A DNA stretch of 37,195 bases from Natronolimnohabitans innermongolicus JCM 12255 (lineage in GTDB: Archaea > Halobacteriota > Halobacteria > Halobacteriales > Natrialbaceae). Shown here in pieces: positions 7,868 through 16,019 of the stretch. Position numbers and translations under genes: made by a program. Every line of letters begins with the position of its first letter. Within the stretch, counting starts at the first letter, position 1. The notes beneath the pieces were generated by a model. That model was not told the origin of the DNA. It did no database searches and saw only the letters and a list, made by a program, of their open reading frames with translations. The DNA lies in contig NZ_AOHZ01000040.1 of assembly GCF_000337215.1 (NCBI RefSeq), positions 66,756 through 103,950 of the forward strand, given 5' to 3'.

Positions 7868-8440
7868 TCACGAGTACGACTGCGGGTTCCACTCCCCGCC
7901 GAGTTCCGACCGCTTGGTCGTCTCGAACGACCCGTTCTCGAACGACGTCACCCGACCGGTTTCCTCGCTCAGCGTCAGCGTCGAGACGGCGTTTCGGCGC
8001 CGCGAGGTGTCGAGGGCGCTCATGTGTCGCGACCCCATCCAGTCCTCGTACTCGGCCGCGTCCGGATCGGCGGCCTCGAGTTCGCTCGGCGTGAGATCGG
8101 TAACGCGCACCAGCTGTTCCTGAACGACGCCGTCGACGCTGACGACCAGCGCGCCGTCCCTGGTCAGTGCGACCTCTCGAGCCGTCTCGTAGACGTTCTG
8201 GAGATTCCGACAGACGGTTCGACAGCGCTCGGTCGGCCACCGGTTTCGACCCATCGGATCGGCGAAGTCGGCGACGGACGGCCCGGTAACGATCGCGACG
8301 TACATCCCCGGCCCCTTGACGTACTGTTCGTCCCAGCGATCGAAGGTCAGACTGATCGACTCGAGGACGTGCGTGAGACAGTCGATCAGCTCTCGGACCT
8401 CGTCGTGATCCTGGTAGGTGATCCGGAGGTCGTCGTCCAT
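7868..8440 (-). CDS. dacZ: Archaeal diadenylate cyclase (DacZ-like, DisA_N domain)
   Basis: A 190-residue protein with a diadenylate cyclase domain, which condenses two ATP to cyclic di-AMP. The DGA motif is at residues 95-97 (TRDGALVV), the second motif region is GSRHMSA at 136-142, and it is followed by the typical SEETGRVTSFENGSF end of the DisA_N fold (158-172). In bacterial enzymes the second motif is RHR; here it is RHM. The N-terminal 75 residues are an archaeal extension. A minus-strand TATA-like GGTTACGG at 8463-8470 places transcription start near the ATG at 8440. It is divergent from the Bax1 nuclease gene across 133 bases. c-di-AMP synthesis by DacZ is known in Haloferax volcanii; the match to that protein is from memory of the family. 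Confidence 0.8.
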   Translation of the reverse strand: MDDDLRITYQDHDEVRELIDCLTHVLESISLTFDRWDEQYVKGPGMYVAIVTGPSVADFADPMGRNRWPTERCRTVCRNLQNVYETAREVALTRDGALVVSVDGVVQEQLVRVTDLTPSELEAADPDAAEYEDWMGSRHMSALDTSRRRNAVSTLTLSEETGRVTSFENGSFETTKRSELGGEWNPQSYS

Positions 8441-8538
8441 ATCGGACGTTCGGACGCGGCATCCGTAACCTCGCTGCCTGAACCGGCACCCGCGACTCGA
8501 GGTGCGATCGATACTGGAACTCGAGGGACGCGAACGCG

Positions 8539-8546
8539 ATACTTTT
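8539..8546 (+). promoter_or_regulatory. TATA-like box of the bax1 gene
   Basis: ATACTTTT stands out in GC-rich sequence and is centred about 31 bases before the ATG at 8574, the spacing expected for a leaderless or near-leaderless haloarchaeal transcript. It supports the 8574 start over the upstream in-frame ATG at 8502. Confidence 0.55.
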
Positions 8547-8573
8547 GCCCGTCCCGGCCCGATATCGACGCGG

Positions 8574-10169
8574 ATGCTGACGAAGGACCTGCTGCGCGTC
8601 TCGCGGGCCGGAGGCGGCTATCACCTCCGGTTCGCCGACCGCGAGCACCGCCCCCTCGCCGCGCGCGTCATCGGCACCTACCAGGGCCACGTCGGCGAGA
8701 CGCGCGGCGCCCTCGAGACCGCCCTGACCGATCTGGAGCGCGACGCTGACGACTTCAAACTCGTCCGCGGGCTCTCGGCGCTGCTCGAGCGCGACGCCGA
8801 TTTCGAGACGGACGCGACACTCGATCCCGAACGCGCTCGAAAGGCGGCGTTCGAGGCCGCCGAAGCCGTCGGCGTCGTCGACGCGGACGAGCGGACGATG
8901 GCGCTCGTCCGCGCCGGCGAGTCGCTTGGCGTCTCCGCGGACGACCTCGCGGATTCCCTGTACGCCGACCTCGAGGAACGGCAGGTCCTCGCCGACCTGC
9001 AGTCGCGCTGGGAGCCGGACGACCTGGTCGCCCAGTACAACCTCTCGCTCGCACAGACCGCGCTGTTCGACGCGACCGAGTTGCGGGTTCGCTCGAGCGA
9101 TCCGAAGGCGCTGGTGTCGGCGATCAAGCGCCTGCGGCTGATGTACGAGATCCGGCGACTGGATGCTGGAGCGAACGACGGTAGTGGCGCCGACCCCGGA
9201 ATCGCCGAACGCGAGGTGATCGTCACCGGCCCAACCCACCTCTTTCGTGCCACCCGTCGGTACGGCACGCGATTCGCTCGCCTGCTGCGAACGGTCGCGG
9301 CAGCCGAGGAGTGGCGCCTCGAGGCGACGATCGACGACCGCGGAACCGAGCGGACGCTCTCGCTCTCCCAGGCGGACCCCGTCCGCGTTCCCGACGCCGA
9401 CCCCGTCGCCGAGGTCAGCTTCGACAGCGCCGTCGAGGCCGACTTCGCCGGTCGGTTCTCGACGCTCGACCTCGAGTGGGACCTCGTGCGCGAACCCGAA
9501 CCGCTCGCGACGGGAACGCGGGTGATGATCCCCGATTTCGCGTTCGACTACGAACACGGCGGTCCCGACATCGACGCAGTCGATTCGAGAGCAGCGAGCG
9601 CCTCGCGCGACCGCGGGTTCCGCGTCTACTTCGAGATCATGGGCTTTTGGACCCCCGAGTACGTCGAGAAGAAGCTCGCCCAGCTCGAGGGTCTCGAGGA
9701 CGTCGAACTCGTCGTCGCCGTCGACGAGTCGCTGGGCGTCGGCGCGGAGATCGCGGCCCGCGACTTCCGGGCGATCCCCTACGACGGAACGGTGCCGATG
9801 AAAGACGTCGCCGCAGTCCTTCGGGAGTACGAACGCCAACTCGTCGCCGAGAGCGCCGCCTCGCTGCCGGAGGAACTGCGTCCCGACGAGGACGCCCTCT
9901 CCCTCGAGTCCCTCGCTGGCCGTCACGGCGTCAGCGAGGACGCGCTGGCCGACGTGGCGTTTCCCGCCCACGAGCTCGTGGGCCGAACGCTCGTTCGGCC
10001 GGCGCTCCTCGAGTCGCTCGCCGCGGACCTCGAGGCCGGCATGGACCTCGCGGACGCCGAGGACGCGCTCGAGGCCGTCGGAATCAGCGACTCGAGTGCG
10101 GTGCTCTCGGAGCTGGGCTATCGCGTCGAGTGGGAGGGACTGGCCGGCGGGACGCTCGTCGAACGGTAG
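8574..10169 (+). CDS. bax1: Bax1 (DUF790) XPB-associated structure-specific endonuclease
   Basis: A 531-residue protein of the DUF790 family, known from Sulfolobus and Archaeoglobus as Bax1, the partner and nuclease of the XPB helicase in archaeal nucleotide excision repair. The N-terminus (MLTKDLLRVSRAGGGYHLRFAD) is the family start. The nuclease part near the C-terminal half shows a PD-(D/E)xK-like core: D321 in MIPDFAF and E354 in VYFEIMGFWTPEYVEKKL, with GFWTPEYVEKK highly typical of the family. A 50-residue helical C-terminal part follows. The first 24 codons of the longer frame (from 8502) overlap the TATA-like box and are left out. No XPB helicase gene is in the window, although the two are often adjacent. 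Confidence 0.88.
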   Translation: MLTKDLLRVSRAGGGYHLRFADREHRPLAARVIGTYQGHVGETRGALETALTDLERDADDFKLVRGLSALLERDADFETDATLDPERARKAAFEAAEAVGVVDADERTMALVRAGESLGVSADDLADSLYADLEERQVLADLQSRWEPDDLVAQYNLSLAQTALFDATELRVRSSDPKALVSAIKRLRLMYEIRRLDAGANDGSGADPGIAEREVIVTGPTHLFRATRRYGTRFARLLRTVAAAEEWRLEATIDDRGTERTLSLSQADPVRVPDADPVAEVSFDSAVEADFAGRFSTLDLEWDLVREPEPLATGTRVMIPDFAFDYEHGGPDIDAVDSRAASASRDRGFRVYFEIMGFWTPEYVEKKLAQLEGLEDVELVVAVDESLGVGAEIAARDFRAIPYDGTVPMKDVAAVLREYERQLVAESAASLPEELRPDEDALSLESLAGRHGVSEDALADVAFPAHELVGRTLVRPALLESLAADLEAGMDLADAEDALEAVGISDSSAVLSELGYRVEWEGLAGGTLVER

Positions 10170-10238
10170 TTCGAACCCGGGACGGGAACCTGGGAAAACC
10201 CCCAAGGGTAATGTTCCGTTCGAGCGGAGTTACGAAGT

Positions 10239-10775
10239 ATGCTTACCGAACCGATCGAAGAGGCGTTGAACGAACAGCTCAACGCCGAACTGTACTCGTC
10301 GTATCTCTACCTCTCGATGGCGGCCTACTACGAGGACGAAGGACTCCCCGGGTTCGCGTCGTGGATGCGTGCGCAGGCCGACGAGGAGAACGAGCACGCG
10401 ATGCGAATCTACGATTACGTCATCGAACGCGACGGGCGCGTCACGCTGGATAGTATCGACAGTCCACCGGCGCAGTGGGCCAGTCCGGCCGATGCCTTCG
10501 AGGCGGCGTACGAACACGAAGTCGAAATCACGGCGATGATCGACGACCTCGTCGCGCTCGCTCGAGAAGAAACCGACAACGCGACGGAGAACATGCTCCA
10601 GTGGTTCGTCGCCGAGCAGGTCGAGGAAGAGGCGACGGCACAGGGTATCCTCGACAAACTGAAACACGTCGGGGACGACGGTCCCGGCCTGCTGATGATC
10701 GATCAGGAACTCGGACAGCGCGGCGGTGGTGGGGACGAGGCGGACGATATCGATGTATTCGAGTCCGGGCCGTAG
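10239..10775 (+). CDS. ftn: Ferritin (FtnA-type iron storage protein)
   Basis: A 178-residue four-helix-bundle ferritin. The ferroxidase-centre ligands sit at exactly the places seen in bacterial FtnA: E17, E50, H53, E94, Q127 and E130, with Y24 beside the site. It oxidises Fe(II) with O2 or H2O2 and stores Fe(III) in a 24-subunit shell in the cytoplasm. The C-terminus ends in a Gly- and acid-rich tail (about residues 160-178) not found in bacterial FtnA. A TATA-like GGTAATG at about 10207-10213 is 29 bases before the ATG. The gene stands alone; a hairpin follows in the convergent spacer. Confidence 0.93.
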   Translation: MLTEPIEEALNEQLNAELYSSYLYLSMAAYYEDEGLPGFASWMRAQADEENEHAMRIYDYVIERDGRVTLDSIDSPPAQWASPADAFEAAYEHEVEITAMIDDLVALAREETDNATENMLQWFVAEQVEEEATAQGILDKLKHVGDDGPGLLMIDQELGQRGGGGDEADDIDVFESGP

Positions 10776-10822
10776 GAGAGTCGGCGAACTCCCCCGCCCC
10801 GCCCGCCGCGGCTGACGCCGTT

Positions 10823-10840
10823 CGCCCCTCGAAGGGGGCG
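10823..10840. terminator. GC-rich hairpin downstream of ferritin
   Basis: Perfect 6-base arms CGCCCC (10823-10828) and GGGGCG (10835-10840) with loop TCGAAG, in the 162-base spacer between convergent ftn and the MATE gene. A second, looser inverted repeat (TGAG...CTCA, about 10841-10856) follows. It is a possible terminator, though no T-run follows. Confidence 0.4.
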
Positions 10841-10937
10841 TGAGCCGACGGTCTCACGGCCGTTCGAACGGGCACTTTGCGACCGCGGGCGGACGGGGCT
10901 TCCTTCTTCTGCGCGGAACGAATCCCACTATCGACTG

Positions 10938-12335
10938 CTAGTCCTCGTCGCTGGCGCGCAAACTCCCGCGTTCGGCCATCATATCAGTGCCGCGCTCGAG
11001 CCAGTTCCCCCGCAGATAGACGGCGCCGACGACGACGTTCCGCCAGACGAAGTCGGCGACGATCGCGACGTAGGCGGCGACGACGCCGTACTCGAGGCCG
11101 ACGCCGAAGACGTAGGTGATCCCGAGCAGGAAGCAGACGGCGCCGGTGAGTTTGGCGACGAACGGTGGCCGCGTCTCGCTGCCGCCCCGGAGCGAGCCCG
11201 CGAGGACGATGTAACAGGCGATGAGCGCCGTCGCGACCGCGTAGGCGCGGGCGAAGCCGGTCGCGTAGCCGATCGTGGCCGGGTCGCTCGTAAAGAGGCG
11301 GACGATCGGCTCGGCGGCGACGAAGATCACGGCGCCCAGGCCGCCGACGGTGAGCACGGCCAGGCCGGCCGCGGCGAGTCCATTGAAGTAGGCCGCGTCG
11401 GCCTCGCCGCGGCCCAGGGCCTGCCCCGAGAGGATGTTCGCGGCGGTGCCGTAGCCCCGCGCGAGCGGCGAGGAGATCTGCTGGTAGACCCGTCGACCGA
11501 TGTGGTAGGCTGCGTTGACCTCCGTCCCGAACGCGAGCAGGATCGCGTTGAACGGGAACTCGGCGACCAGTTCGATGATCCCCTCGGCGATTCGCGGCGC
11601 GCTGATGACCAGGAGCTGTTTCGCGATGATCCACTGGGTCGGCCGGACGAGCGAGAGTTCGCTGCGCGCGCTGTAGATGACGCCGAGGAACGTAAGCGCC
11701 GCCAGCGTGTCACCGATCGCCGTCGCGACGGCGATGCCGACGATCGACAGCTCCGGGAACGGCCCGAGGCCGAACGCCAGCACCACGGTGAGGACGATGT
11801 TGAGCGCGTTCGCGCCCGCGTTGACGTACATCGGCGTGCGGGTGTCGCCGGTGCCCTGTATCGAGCGGGCGGCGATCATCGTCACGTGAAACGCCGGCGC
11901 CGTGATGAAGATGATCGCGAGGTAGAGCCCACCGAGGCGGACGGTCTCCGCGTCAGCGCCCAGGATTTCGATCGCCCAGAAACTCCCGACGAGCCCGAAC
12001 AGGACGAACGGAATCCCCGCGAGGACGCCGACCAACAGCGCCTGCGTGACGGCCTCGTCGCGGTTTGCCGACCGACCGCTCCCGGTGTCCTGACTCGAGA
12101 GCGCGATCGCGCCGTCGCCGATGCCGAGGCCGAGCCACAGGGTGAGCCGGCCGTAGATGTCCGCGAGACCGACGGCGGCGACCGCGGCGGGCGAGAAAAA
12201 GCCCGCGACGAGGAGGTCGGTCGTGCGCATCAGCGTCCGGAGCACCTGTTCGGCCATCACCGGCCAGGAGAGGTCGAATACGCGTCTCCAGAGAGAACGG
12301 ATGCGACGGCGCGTCGACTCGTCGGCTGCGTCCAC
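10938..12335 (-). CDS. MATE-family multidrug/toxin exporter
   Basis: A 465-residue, twelve-helix membrane protein of the multidrug and toxic compound extrusion family, exchanging a cation (Na+ or H+) for a drug or metabolite. The early block LSWPVMAEQVLRTLMRTTDLLVAGFFSPAAVAAVGLAD (about residues 20-60) and the symmetrical second-half start SAPRIAEGIIELVAEFPFNAILLAFG (about 245-275) are the family hallmarks of the two pseudo-repeats. The only start codon in the open frame before the first helix is the GTG at 12335; the frame is closed by a stop 18 codons upstream. The substrate is not predictable. The gene is divergent from the dehydrogenase-like gene. Confidence 0.9.
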   Translation of the reverse strand: MDAADESTRRRIRSLWRRVFDLSWPVMAEQVLRTLMRTTDLLVAGFFSPAAVAAVGLADIYGRLTLWLGLGIGDGAIALSSQDTGSGRSANRDEAVTQALLVGVLAGIPFVLFGLVGSFWAIEILGADAETVRLGGLYLAIIFITAPAFHVTMIAARSIQGTGDTRTPMYVNAGANALNIVLTVVLAFGLGPFPELSIVGIAVATAIGDTLAALTFLGVIYSARSELSLVRPTQWIIAKQLLVISAPRIAEGIIELVAEFPFNAILLAFGTEVNAAYHIGRRVYQQISSPLARGYGTAANILSGQALGRGEADAAYFNGLAAAGLAVLTVGGLGAVIFVAAEPIVRLFTSDPATIGYATGFARAYAVATALIACYIVLAGSLRGGSETRPPFVAKLTGAVCFLLGITYVFGVGLEYGVVAAYVAIVADFVWRNVVVGAVYLRGNWLERGTDMMAERGSLRASDED

Positions 12336-12448
12336 GCTCCCCGGTTGTCCCAGCGGCGTCTTGTACCTTCAGGAACCAGCAGGGGCGACCGAAGGGGCCG
12401 CGAACGCGAGCGGGAACCGAGCTAAACTGAGCCGAACCGAAGTCGAGC

Positions 12449-12458
12449 ATATTCTTTG
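12449..12458 (+). promoter_or_regulatory. TATA-like box for the malate/lactate dehydrogenase-like gene
   Basis: CATATTCTTT is the only AT-rich run in the divergent spacer close to the start, centred 27 bases before the GTG at 12481. It supports a leaderless transcript and the GTG start. Confidence 0.55.
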
Positions 12459-12480
12459 CCTCGAACCCTAATCGTCGATC

Positions 12481-13491
12481 GTGAACGTACTCGTCGTTGG
12501 CGGCGGCGGGACCATCGGATCCACCGTCGCCTACACGCTCGCCGTGCAGCAGCCGACCATCGACCTGACGCTGGTCGATCCCCGAACCGACGCCGCGAGG
12601 GGCCACGCGATCGATCTGCGCCACTCCCAGTGTCACGCCGCCCACGCGGTCGGCCGTCCCGCGTTCGACGGCGACCGGCCCGGTACGGTCTCCGCCGTCG
12701 ACCCGGACTCGAGAACGGGAGCCGAGACCGATCCGACTCTCGTCGACGACGCCGACGTGATCGTCGTCACCGCGAGCGCGCCCCGCTCCCCGGACAGCTT
12801 CGAGCGCGGCGGCCGGCTCTCGGTGCTCGAGCGCAACCTCGAGATCGCCGCGGACCTCGGCGCGTGGTTCGCCGACGGCGAGCCGACGCCGACGGTCGTC
12901 GTCGCGAACCCCTGTGACCGGATCGCCCACCGACTCTGGGAGGCGAGCGGCTGGCCCCGCCGGCGTTTTCTCGGCTACTCGCTGTCCGAGACGGCCAGAC
13001 TCGCGGACGAACTCGCTCGCCGGGCCGACGGCGACGTCTCGCCGAGCGACGTTTCCTGTCCGATCGTGGGCGAACACGGCGAACACATGGTGCCGGTCTT
13101 CTCGCGAGCGACCGTCGACGGCGAACCGATCTCGCTCTCGGCCGACGACCGCGAGGCGATCCTCGACTCCGTCCGGTCGATCCCCTACGACGTTATCGAG
13201 ATGCGCGGCGGCGCGGACTCCTCGCGCTGGGTCACGGGCCGGGGCGTCGCCCTGATCGTCGGTCGGCTGCTCGAGGGCGGAACGGACGGTGCGACCGGCG
13301 ATCGCGGCGCCGATCCCGTCTGCCTTTCGACGCCGCTTTCAGGCGAGTACGGCCTCGAGGGCGTCAGTCTGAGCGTTCCCGTCGTCCTCGACGAGGGCGG
13401 CGTCGCCGAGATCGTCGAGTGGGATCTCGCCGACGACGAACGCGAGGGACTCGAGGCCGCCGCCGAGGCGGTTCGTGCGTCGCTCGAGTGA
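12481..13491 (+). CDS. Divergent malate/lactate dehydrogenase-family protein
   Basis: A 336-residue protein with the LDH/MDH fold. The NAD-binding motif GGGGTIGST (residues 7-15) and acidic D33 at the end of the second strand point to NAD(H). PR at 101-102 and R109 match the substrate-contacting arginines, R173 the substrate carboxylate arginine, and H199 in GEHGEH the catalytic histidine. The acidic partner of that histidine, Asp in the canonical LDSAR motif, aligns with Glu (E170 in SETAR). It is about 30 residues longer than the usual haloarchaeal MDH, with acid-rich insertions (about 62-90). It is probably a paralogue of the housekeeping MDH; the substrate is open. The GTG start fits the TATA-like box. 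Confidence 0.78.
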   Translation: MNVLVVGGGGTIGSTVAYTLAVQQPTIDLTLVDPRTDAARGHAIDLRHSQCHAAHAVGRPAFDGDRPGTVSAVDPDSRTGAETDPTLVDDADVIVVTASAPRSPDSFERGGRLSVLERNLEIAADLGAWFADGEPTPTVVVANPCDRIAHRLWEASGWPRRRFLGYSLSETARLADELARRADGDVSPSDVSCPIVGEHGEHMVPVFSRATVDGEPISLSADDREAILDSVRSIPYDVIEMRGGADSSRWVTGRGVALIVGRLLEGGTDGATGDRGADPVCLSTPLSGEYGLEGVSLSVPVVLDEGGVAEIVEWDLADDEREGLEAAAEAVRASLE

Positions 13492-13585
13492 CCGCGTTCG
13501 CGGTTCGTCTCACTCGCGCGGGGAGACCGCCGCCGGATCAGCGGCTCCCGATCGAGCGCTCGTTCCAACGCTATTAGTGAGCACC

Positions 13586-13592
13586 CTTATAC
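13586..13592 (+). promoter_or_regulatory. TATA-like box for response regulator gene
   Basis: CTTATAC in CACCCTTATACGGC lies about 60 bases before the ATG at 13650, predicting a short (roughly 35-base) 5' leader if it is used. A GTG at 13608 in the same frame would lie upstream of the predicted transcription start. Confidence 0.45.
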
Positions 13593-13649
13593 GGCTTCTC
13601 TGAATACGTGCGTGTACGGCTCGTGACCGATTGCTCTACGCCAGAATCG

Positions 13650-14081
13650 ATGCAAATCTTACTTATCGAGGACAACCCCGGCGACGTCCGCCTCATCAAG
13701 GAGGCGTTCCGGGACGTCGACGCCGAGACGACGTTCCACGCGGTCCACGACGGCACGTCGGCCCTCGAGTCCCTCCGCGAGCGCCAGCGAGACGACGGGT
13801 CCGTCGAACTCGATCTGGTGCTACTCGATCTAAATCTCCCGCGGAAGAACGGATTCGAGGTGCTCGAGACGATCAATCAGGATCCGGATCTCGTGGCGCC
13901 GCCGGTGCTCGTTCTCACGAGTTCGGAGGCGGTCGAAGACGTCACTCGAAGCTACGAACTCTGTGCGAACGCCTATCTCACCAAACCGAACACGCCGGAC
14001 GAGTTCATCGAGATGGGGCGGGCGATCGAGGCGTTCTGGTTCGACGAGGCGACGCTCCCGCCGGCGGTGGCGTCGGCCTGA
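13650..14081 (+). CDS. Stand-alone CheY/Rcp1-like response regulator
   Basis: A 143-residue single receiver domain without an output domain. E7-D8 form the acidic metal pocket, D60 in LVLLDLNLPRKNG is the phosphoacceptor, T90 in VLTSS and K112 in LTKPNTP complete the active site. The LDLNLPRKNG form and the length fit the Rcp1-like receivers common in haloarchaea, which relay phosphate from histidine kinases. No kinase is adjacent. The ATG at 13650 (MQILLIEDN) is preferred to the GTG at 13608 because the receiver fold starts right there. The partner kinase is unknown. Confidence 0.88.
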   Translation: MQILLIEDNPGDVRLIKEAFRDVDAETTFHAVHDGTSALESLRERQRDDGSVELDLVLLDLNLPRKNGFEVLETINQDPDLVAPPVLVLTSSEAVEDVTRSYELCANAYLTKPNTPDEFIEMGRAIEAFWFDEATLPPAVASA

Positions 14082-14117
14082 GACGAACGGCGCTCGGTGA
14101 CGGCTGTTGGGTGCAGC

Positions 14118-14124
14118 GTTATCC
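14118..14124 (+). promoter_or_regulatory. TATA-like box for VOC-family gene
   Basis: GTTATCC is centred 27 bases before the ATG at 14148 and so supports that start and a separate leaderless promoter for this gene, even though the response regulator ends only 66 bases upstream. Confidence 0.45.
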
Positions 14125-14147
14125 CGGCTGCCGCCGTAAAATCGCCC

Positions 14148-15080
14148 ATGCCATCGGCGACACCAGGCCTTCACCACGTTACCGCCATCGCGAGCAACCC
14201 GCGTCGCAACCTCGAGTTTTACACCGAAACCCTCGGGCTTCGCCTCGTCAAGCGAAGCGTCAATCAGGACGACGTCTCCGTCTATCACCTGTTCTACGCC
14301 GATCACGAGGGAACCCCGGGGACGAGCCTGACGTTCTTTCCCTACGCCAACGCCCAGTCCGGCCAGGTCGGTGCGGGACAGGCCAGCGCAATCTCGTTTC
14401 TCGTCCCCGAGGGGTCGCTCGAGTACTGGCGGGACCGTCTCGCCGACGCCGGCGCCGACCCCGGAGACGTTCGCGAGCGCTTCGGCGACGCCGTCCTGTC
14501 GTTTTCCGATCCCGACGGCCTCCCGCTGGAACTGGTCGCCAGAAGCGACACCCCGCCCGCGAACCTGCCGGAGAGCCCGGTTCCGCACGCCCACGCGATC
14601 CGCGGCTTCTTCGGCGTGACGCTCTCGCTGACCGGCGCGGACCCGACCAGCGACCTCCTGAAAGAGATGGGGTATCGCCAGACCGACCGCGAGGGCACTC
14701 GCAAGCGGTACACGGCAGAGGGCGACCTCGGCTACGTGATCGACATCGTCGAAAATCCCCAGGCCCGCCGCGGGGTTCCCGGCGCCGGCACCGTCCACCA
14801 CGTCGCGTTCCAGGTCGCCGACGACGAACAAGACGAGTGGCGCCAGTTCCTGATCGACCGCGGCCTCCGACCGACCGAGATCATCGACCGCAAGTGGTTC
14901 AGGTCGGTCTACGCCCGCGAGTACGGCACCGTCCTCTTCGAGTTCGCCACGAAGGAACCGGGCTACACCGTCGACGAGGATCTCGACGCCCTCGGCGAGG
15001 AGCTGGTGCTTCCGGAGTGGCTCGAGGATCGCCGTGGGGAGATCGAAAGCGGATTGCCGAAGCTGGACCGCTCGGCGTAG
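14148..15080 (+). CDS. VOC-superfamily ring-cleaving dioxygenase-like protein
   Basis: A 310-residue protein with two vicinal-oxygen-chelate modules. Likely metal ligands are H9 or H10 (GLHHVTAIA), H217 or H218 (GTVHHVAFQV) and E265 (VLFEFATKEPG), the two-His-one-Glu pattern of extradiol dioxygenases and glyoxalases. The block NPRRNLEFYTETLGLRLVKRSVNQDD near the N-terminus is typical of the ring-cleaving-dioxygenase group (MhqO/YkcA-like) linked in bacteria to hydroquinone or quinone detoxification. The substrate is not known here. The ATG at 14148 is chosen from the TATA spacing and because the 17 extra codons upstream are not conserved-looking. Confidence 0.85.
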   Translation: MPSATPGLHHVTAIASNPRRNLEFYTETLGLRLVKRSVNQDDVSVYHLFYADHEGTPGTSLTFFPYANAQSGQVGAGQASAISFLVPEGSLEYWRDRLADAGADPGDVRERFGDAVLSFSDPDGLPLELVARSDTPPANLPESPVPHAHAIRGFFGVTLSLTGADPTSDLLKEMGYRQTDREGTRKRYTAEGDLGYVIDIVENPQARRGVPGAGTVHHVAFQVADDEQDEWRQFLIDRGLRPTEIIDRKWFRSVYAREYGTVLFEFATKEPGYTVDEDLDALGEELVLPEWLEDRRGEIESGLPKLDRSA

Positions 15081-15116
15081 CTGACTGGTATCGAAACGGG
15101 CCGCGACGGAGGGTCC

Positions 15117-15452
15117 TCAGGACGATTCGCCGGCCACCGTCTCCTCTATCGCGAGGACAGTCATGACAAAAAGTGACACACTTCCGACCAGCGCCGAGGA
15201 GATGACCGTGATGTCGCCCGCTTCGGCGGGCGTGATCAGGTCGCCGGCGATGAGCGCCAGCGTGCCGACGAAGACGCCCGCGAGGAGGAGCGCGGAGAGG
15301 AGCCACCGATCGCCGTAGAGGAACGTCCACTGAACGAGTTCCTCGAGTTCGAGTCGGTCGCCGAGGCCCCTGTCTGGTTGTGACGCGGCCGGAACGCCGT
15401 CGGTATCGACGGGATCCCGGTCGGTCGTTCCCTCGGCGCCGTCGTCGGCCAT
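15117..15452 (-). CDS. Small two-helix membrane protein, unknown function
   Basis: A 111-residue protein: an acidic, Pro/Asp-rich cytoplasmic-type N-terminus (1-45), then two hydrophobic segments at about 50-70 and 82-102 and a short polar end. No known domain is recognised. The start at 15452 is the first ATG of the open frame; no good promoter is visible. It converges on the VOC gene with a 36-base spacer. Codon use and acidity are those of its neighbours, so a real gene is likely. Confidence 0.7.
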   Translation of the reverse strand: MADDGAEGTTDRDPVDTDGVPAASQPDRGLGDRLELEELVQWTFLYGDRWLLSALLLAGVFVGTLALIAGDLITPAEAGDITVISSALVGSVSLFVMTVLAIEETVAGESS

Positions 15453-15509
15453 ACCGGGACTATCAGCACGGCGTACGTAGTGAACCGGCCTGATCGCCGC
15501 TCCGCTGAA

Positions 15510-16019
15510 CTACAGCTCTCGCTGCCGTCCCTTCGGGACCATCGAGCGCAGTTCGCCGTGGACGTAGAGCCCGATGCCGAGGGGTTCCACGTCGCCGGCG
15601 ACGTCGTGGGCGCCGATCAGGTACCCCCAGTCGCCCTCCCAGCGCTCGATCTCCTGGTCCTCGCCGGCTGCGAACGCTCGCGCCTCTTCGCGCTCGAGTT
15701 CGATCACGCAGTCGGTCGCGTGACGGCCAAAGCGCTGGACGAAGTCGGTCGTGGGCTTCCAGTGTTCCTGGCGCGTCCGGAGGCAGGTCATCCCGATGGC
15801 CTCGATCTCGAGCGGCGTCGGCGCCTCGCCGGCGTAGATCCAGATCTTGCCGGCGCCTTTCTCCCAGAACGTGTGGTCGTCGAACGTCGCGGGCGGGATG
15901 CCGAACCGATCGTCGAAGTAGTCGACGACCGCCTCGCGGCTCACGCGGCCCTCGACGCTCCGCTCGTCGGGCGTCGCCGGCAGGCGGTCGAACCGCTGGC
16001 CGTCGTTTTGCTCGCCCAT
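15510..16019 (-). CDS. DUF7122-like protein coupled to the m5C methyltransferase
   Basis: A 169-residue acidic, Trp-rich soluble protein. It begins one base inside the stop codon of the upstream RNA methyltransferase gene (TGATG overlap), so the two are translated together. Sequence landmarks are FDDRFGIPPATFDDHTFWEKGAGKIWIY (about 35-62) and TCLRTRQEHWKPTTDFVQRFG (about 78-98). I recall this as the haloarchaeal family that regularly follows NOL1/NOP2/Sun methylases (named DUF7122 in some annotation); the position resembles the C-terminal RNA-binding extension that bacterial RsmF carries on one chain. A role as an RNA-binding partner of the methylase is inference. Confidence 0.75.
   Translation of the reverse strand: MGEQNDGQRFDRLPATPDERSVEGRVSREAVVDYFDDRFGIPPATFDDHTFWEKGAGKIWIYAGEAPTPLEIEAIGMTCLRTRQEHWKPTTDFVQRFGRHATDCVIELEREEARAFAAGEDQEIERWEGDWGYLIGAHDVAGDVEPLGIGLYVHGELRSMVPKGRQREL

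Noticed and set aside
7791-10205. An 804-codon minus-strand open frame antisense to bax1
   Set aside because: It is a mirror of high-GC codon bias; its product is Arg/Gly/Val-rich without domains, while the plus-strand frame encodes a clear DUF790 protein.
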